Assembly: GCA_018261935.1 (NCBI GenBank)
Contig: JAGTRP010000018.1
Location: forward strand, 1 to 64,000
Direction: 5' to 3'
Origin: Rhodocyclaceae bacterium
GTDB taxonomy: Bacteria > Pseudomonadota > Gammaproteobacteria > Burkholderiales > Rhodocyclaceae
Length of the DNA stretch: 64,000 nt
Shown piece after piece: positions 62,947-64,000 of the stretch (position 1 is its first letter; the number at the start of each line of letters is the position of its first letter). The notes beneath the pieces were generated by a model. The model worked only from the letters and a program-made list of their open reading frames with translations, was not told where the DNA came from and did no database searches. The translations under genes and the position numbers were made by a program.

Positions 62947-63387
62947 ATGATGTTCCAAACCATGTTTCCCCGCGACATCTTCGCTGAGTTGGAGCGCCTG
63001 CAGCGGGAAGTGCAGCAGCCCTTCGAATCCGGGCCCAATATCCGCGGCTTCGGACGGGGCGGCTTCCCGGCCCTGAACGTGGGCGGCACCCCCCAGACGG
63101 TGGAAGTCTATGCCTTCGCTCCGGGCCTCGAACCCTCCAGCCTGGAAGTGAACCTGGAGCGGGGCGTGCTGACGGTCTCCGGCGAGCGGCCGGAATCCCT
63201 GCTGGCCTCGGACGAGAAGGCGGCGGTCCACATCAACGAGCGCTTCGCCGGCCGCTTCCGCCGGGTCGTGAGCTTGCCGGACGACGTGGATCCCGACGCC
63301 GTCACCGCCCAGTATCGGGATGGGGTCCTGCACATCTGCATCAAGCGCCGCGAATCGGCCCAGCCCCGCCGCATCGCCATCCAGTAA
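62947..63387 (+). CDS. Small heat-shock protein Hsp20, first of pair
   Basis: 146 residues from ATG 62947 (GAGGAG 6 bases upstream). An N-terminal arm (MFPRDIFAELERLQREVQQP) and an alpha-crystallin domain (about 50-140; VEVYAFAPGLEPSSLEVNLE, RRVVSLPDDVDPDAVTAQYR). The C-terminal IxI-like anchor is RRIAIQ. It holds unfolding proteins for DnaK. It lies 13 bases before the second Hsp20 gene. Confidence 0.93.
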   Translation: MMFQTMFPRDIFAELERLQREVQQPFESGPNIRGFGRGGFPALNVGGTPQTVEVYAFAPGLEPSSLEVNLERGVLTVSGERPESLLASDEKAAVHINERFAGRFRRVVSLPDDVDPDAVTAQYRDGVLHICIKRRESAQPRRIAIQ

Positions 63388-63400
63388 GAGGAGAACGACC

Positions 63401-63781
63401 ATGAGCGACAAGACCCAAGTCACCCAGAAGGATGCCCCTGGCCGCCGCGAAGCAGCCCTGCTGCCGCCGGTGGACGTCATCGAGGATGCTTCGGGCATCA
63501 CCCTTTACGCCGACCTGCCGGGGGTGCCGAAGGACAAGCTGCAGCTGCAGGTGGATGCCGACAGCCTGACTATCGAAGGCGAGATGGCTCTCGGCACGCC
63601 CCAGGGCATGGCGGCCAGCCATGCCGAGGTGGCCCTGCCGCGCTATCGCCGGGTGTTCACCCTGTCCAAGGAACTGGACAGCGAGAAGATTGCCGCCGAG
63701 TTCAAGCAGGGGCTTCTGACCCTGCGCATTCCCAAGGCCGCCCACGCCCAGCCCCGCAAGATAGAGGTCAAGGTGACCTGA
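63401..63781 (+). CDS. Small heat-shock protein Hsp20, second of pair
   Basis: 126 residues. A short N-terminus, then the alpha-crystallin domain (about 25-126; DVIEDASGITLYADLPGVPK, RRVFTLSKELDSEKIAAEFK, GLLTLRIPK). AGAGGAGA precedes the ATG. It is cotranscribed with the first and likely forms mixed or separate oligomers with it. Confidence 0.93.
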   Translation: MSDKTQVTQKDAPGRREAALLPPVDVIEDASGITLYADLPGVPKDKLQLQVDADSLTIEGEMALGTPQGMAASHAEVALPRYRRVFTLSKELDSEKIAAEFKQGLLTLRIPKAAHAQPRKIEVKVT

Positions 63782-63811
63782 GGCCACCCAGCCGCCGGCG
63801 ATGGCCTCCTG

Positions 63812-63849
63812 CCAGCCCGCCGTCAGGGGCGATGCGAGCGGCGGGCTGG
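63812..63849 (+). terminator. Hairpin after the Hsp20 operon
   Basis: CCAGCCCGCCG (63812-63822) and CGGCGGGCTGG (63839-63849) form an 11-bp perfect stem with a 16-base loop, 30 bases past the stop. There is no T tract, so it may stabilise the message end rather than terminate. Confidence 0.4.
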
Positions 63850-63888
63850 ATTGCAATCGCTGCCTGCGTTAAAGTGCCGGCTCATTTG

Positions 63889-63906
63889 CCATACGCTACG
63901 GTATGG
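63889..63906. promoter_or_regulatory. Palindromic operator candidate before the dehydrogenase gene
   Basis: CCATAC (63889-63894), 6 bases, GTATGG (63901-63906), a perfect inverted repeat 33 bases before the start codon. A TetR- or GntR-type regulator of fatty-acid or PHB metabolism could bind it; no regulator gene is in view. Confidence 0.35.
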
Positions 63907-63939
63907 AGATCAACGACAGCGATTCGCAGGAGGACAACT

Positions 63940-64000
63940 ATGGAATTGAAGGCTATCGGCATCGTCGGTGCCGGCATTATGGGAAACGGCATTGCTCAAG
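63940..64000 (+). CDS. 3-hydroxyacyl-CoA (3-hydroxybutyryl-CoA) dehydrogenase, N-terminal part
   Basis: Only the first 20 codons are in the window: MELKAIGIVGAGIMGNGIAQ. The GxGxMGxGIAQ nucleotide-binding turn is that of PaaH/Hbd-type NAD-dependent 3-hydroxyacyl-CoA dehydrogenases. AGGAGG lies 5 bases before ATG 63940. The rest lies beyond the window. Confidence 0.85.
   Translation, partial: MELKAIGIVGAGIMGNGIAQ

Overview
The window is a high-GC stretch of a betaproteobacterial chromosome, most likely Rhodocyclales or a close relative. The grounds are the S10/spc/alpha ribosomal order, a second infA beside an RRM protein, a phasin gene, CcoG, NIT-domain chemoreceptors and the general protein style. 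The order is an inference; nothing here fixes the species. I see no rRNA, tRNA, insertion sequence, prophage or CRISPR array.

Layout. 1-11080: the end of the S10 operon (rpsS to rpsQ), the spc operon (rplN to secY, infA, rpmJ) and the alpha operon (rpsM to rplQ), closed by a strong terminator. A promoter lies at the S10/spc junction, folded into a hairpin. 11253-20661: a response regulator with a PP2C-type phosphatase, an Atm1-type ABC exporter, YciA, FadL, two small envelope proteins, a TPR protein, RidA and RecG. 20651-24280: an alpha/beta hydrolase gene broken by an amber codon, then an Rrf2 regulator divergent from ccoG and a hemerythrin gene, which suggests a nitric-oxide or redox unit. 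Next comes a cysteine-free ArsR-type regulator with a perfect inverted-repeat operator.

23933-31528 is the most unusual part: ArsR regulator, Aas (acyltransferase plus acyl-ACP synthetase), an M28 peptidase, an unrecognised exported protein with the His-then-Asn-Cys order of permuted papain-like/LRAT-like enzymes, an LplT-PlsC fusion and a small membrane protein. LplT and Aas are known partners in lysophospholipid recycling, so the extra genes may form an uncharacterised envelope-lipid remodelling system. The ArsR operator is repeated with the same geometry in front of aas.

31590-34719: ubiA, ubiD and sfsA. 34716-40542: a type I secretion pair (HlyD, ABC) and its probable substrate, an 896-residue VCBS/RTX protein. 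40843-47141: PBP4 (dacB), a PAS chemoreceptor, otsB and a GH15 hydrolase, without otsA. 47449-51670: a second infA, an RRM protein, several small proteins, phasin and an arsenate-reductase-type phosphatase. 52209-58034: an HME-RND efflux operon ending in a PII-like gene, behind a 538-base leader with two intrinsic terminators. 58079-61350: a radical SAM protein, thioredoxin 2 and a NIT chemoreceptor. 61518-63781: cbpM/cbpA divergent from two Hsp20 genes, driven by back-to-back sigma-32-type promoters. The window ends in the start of a 3-hydroxyacyl-CoA dehydrogenase gene.
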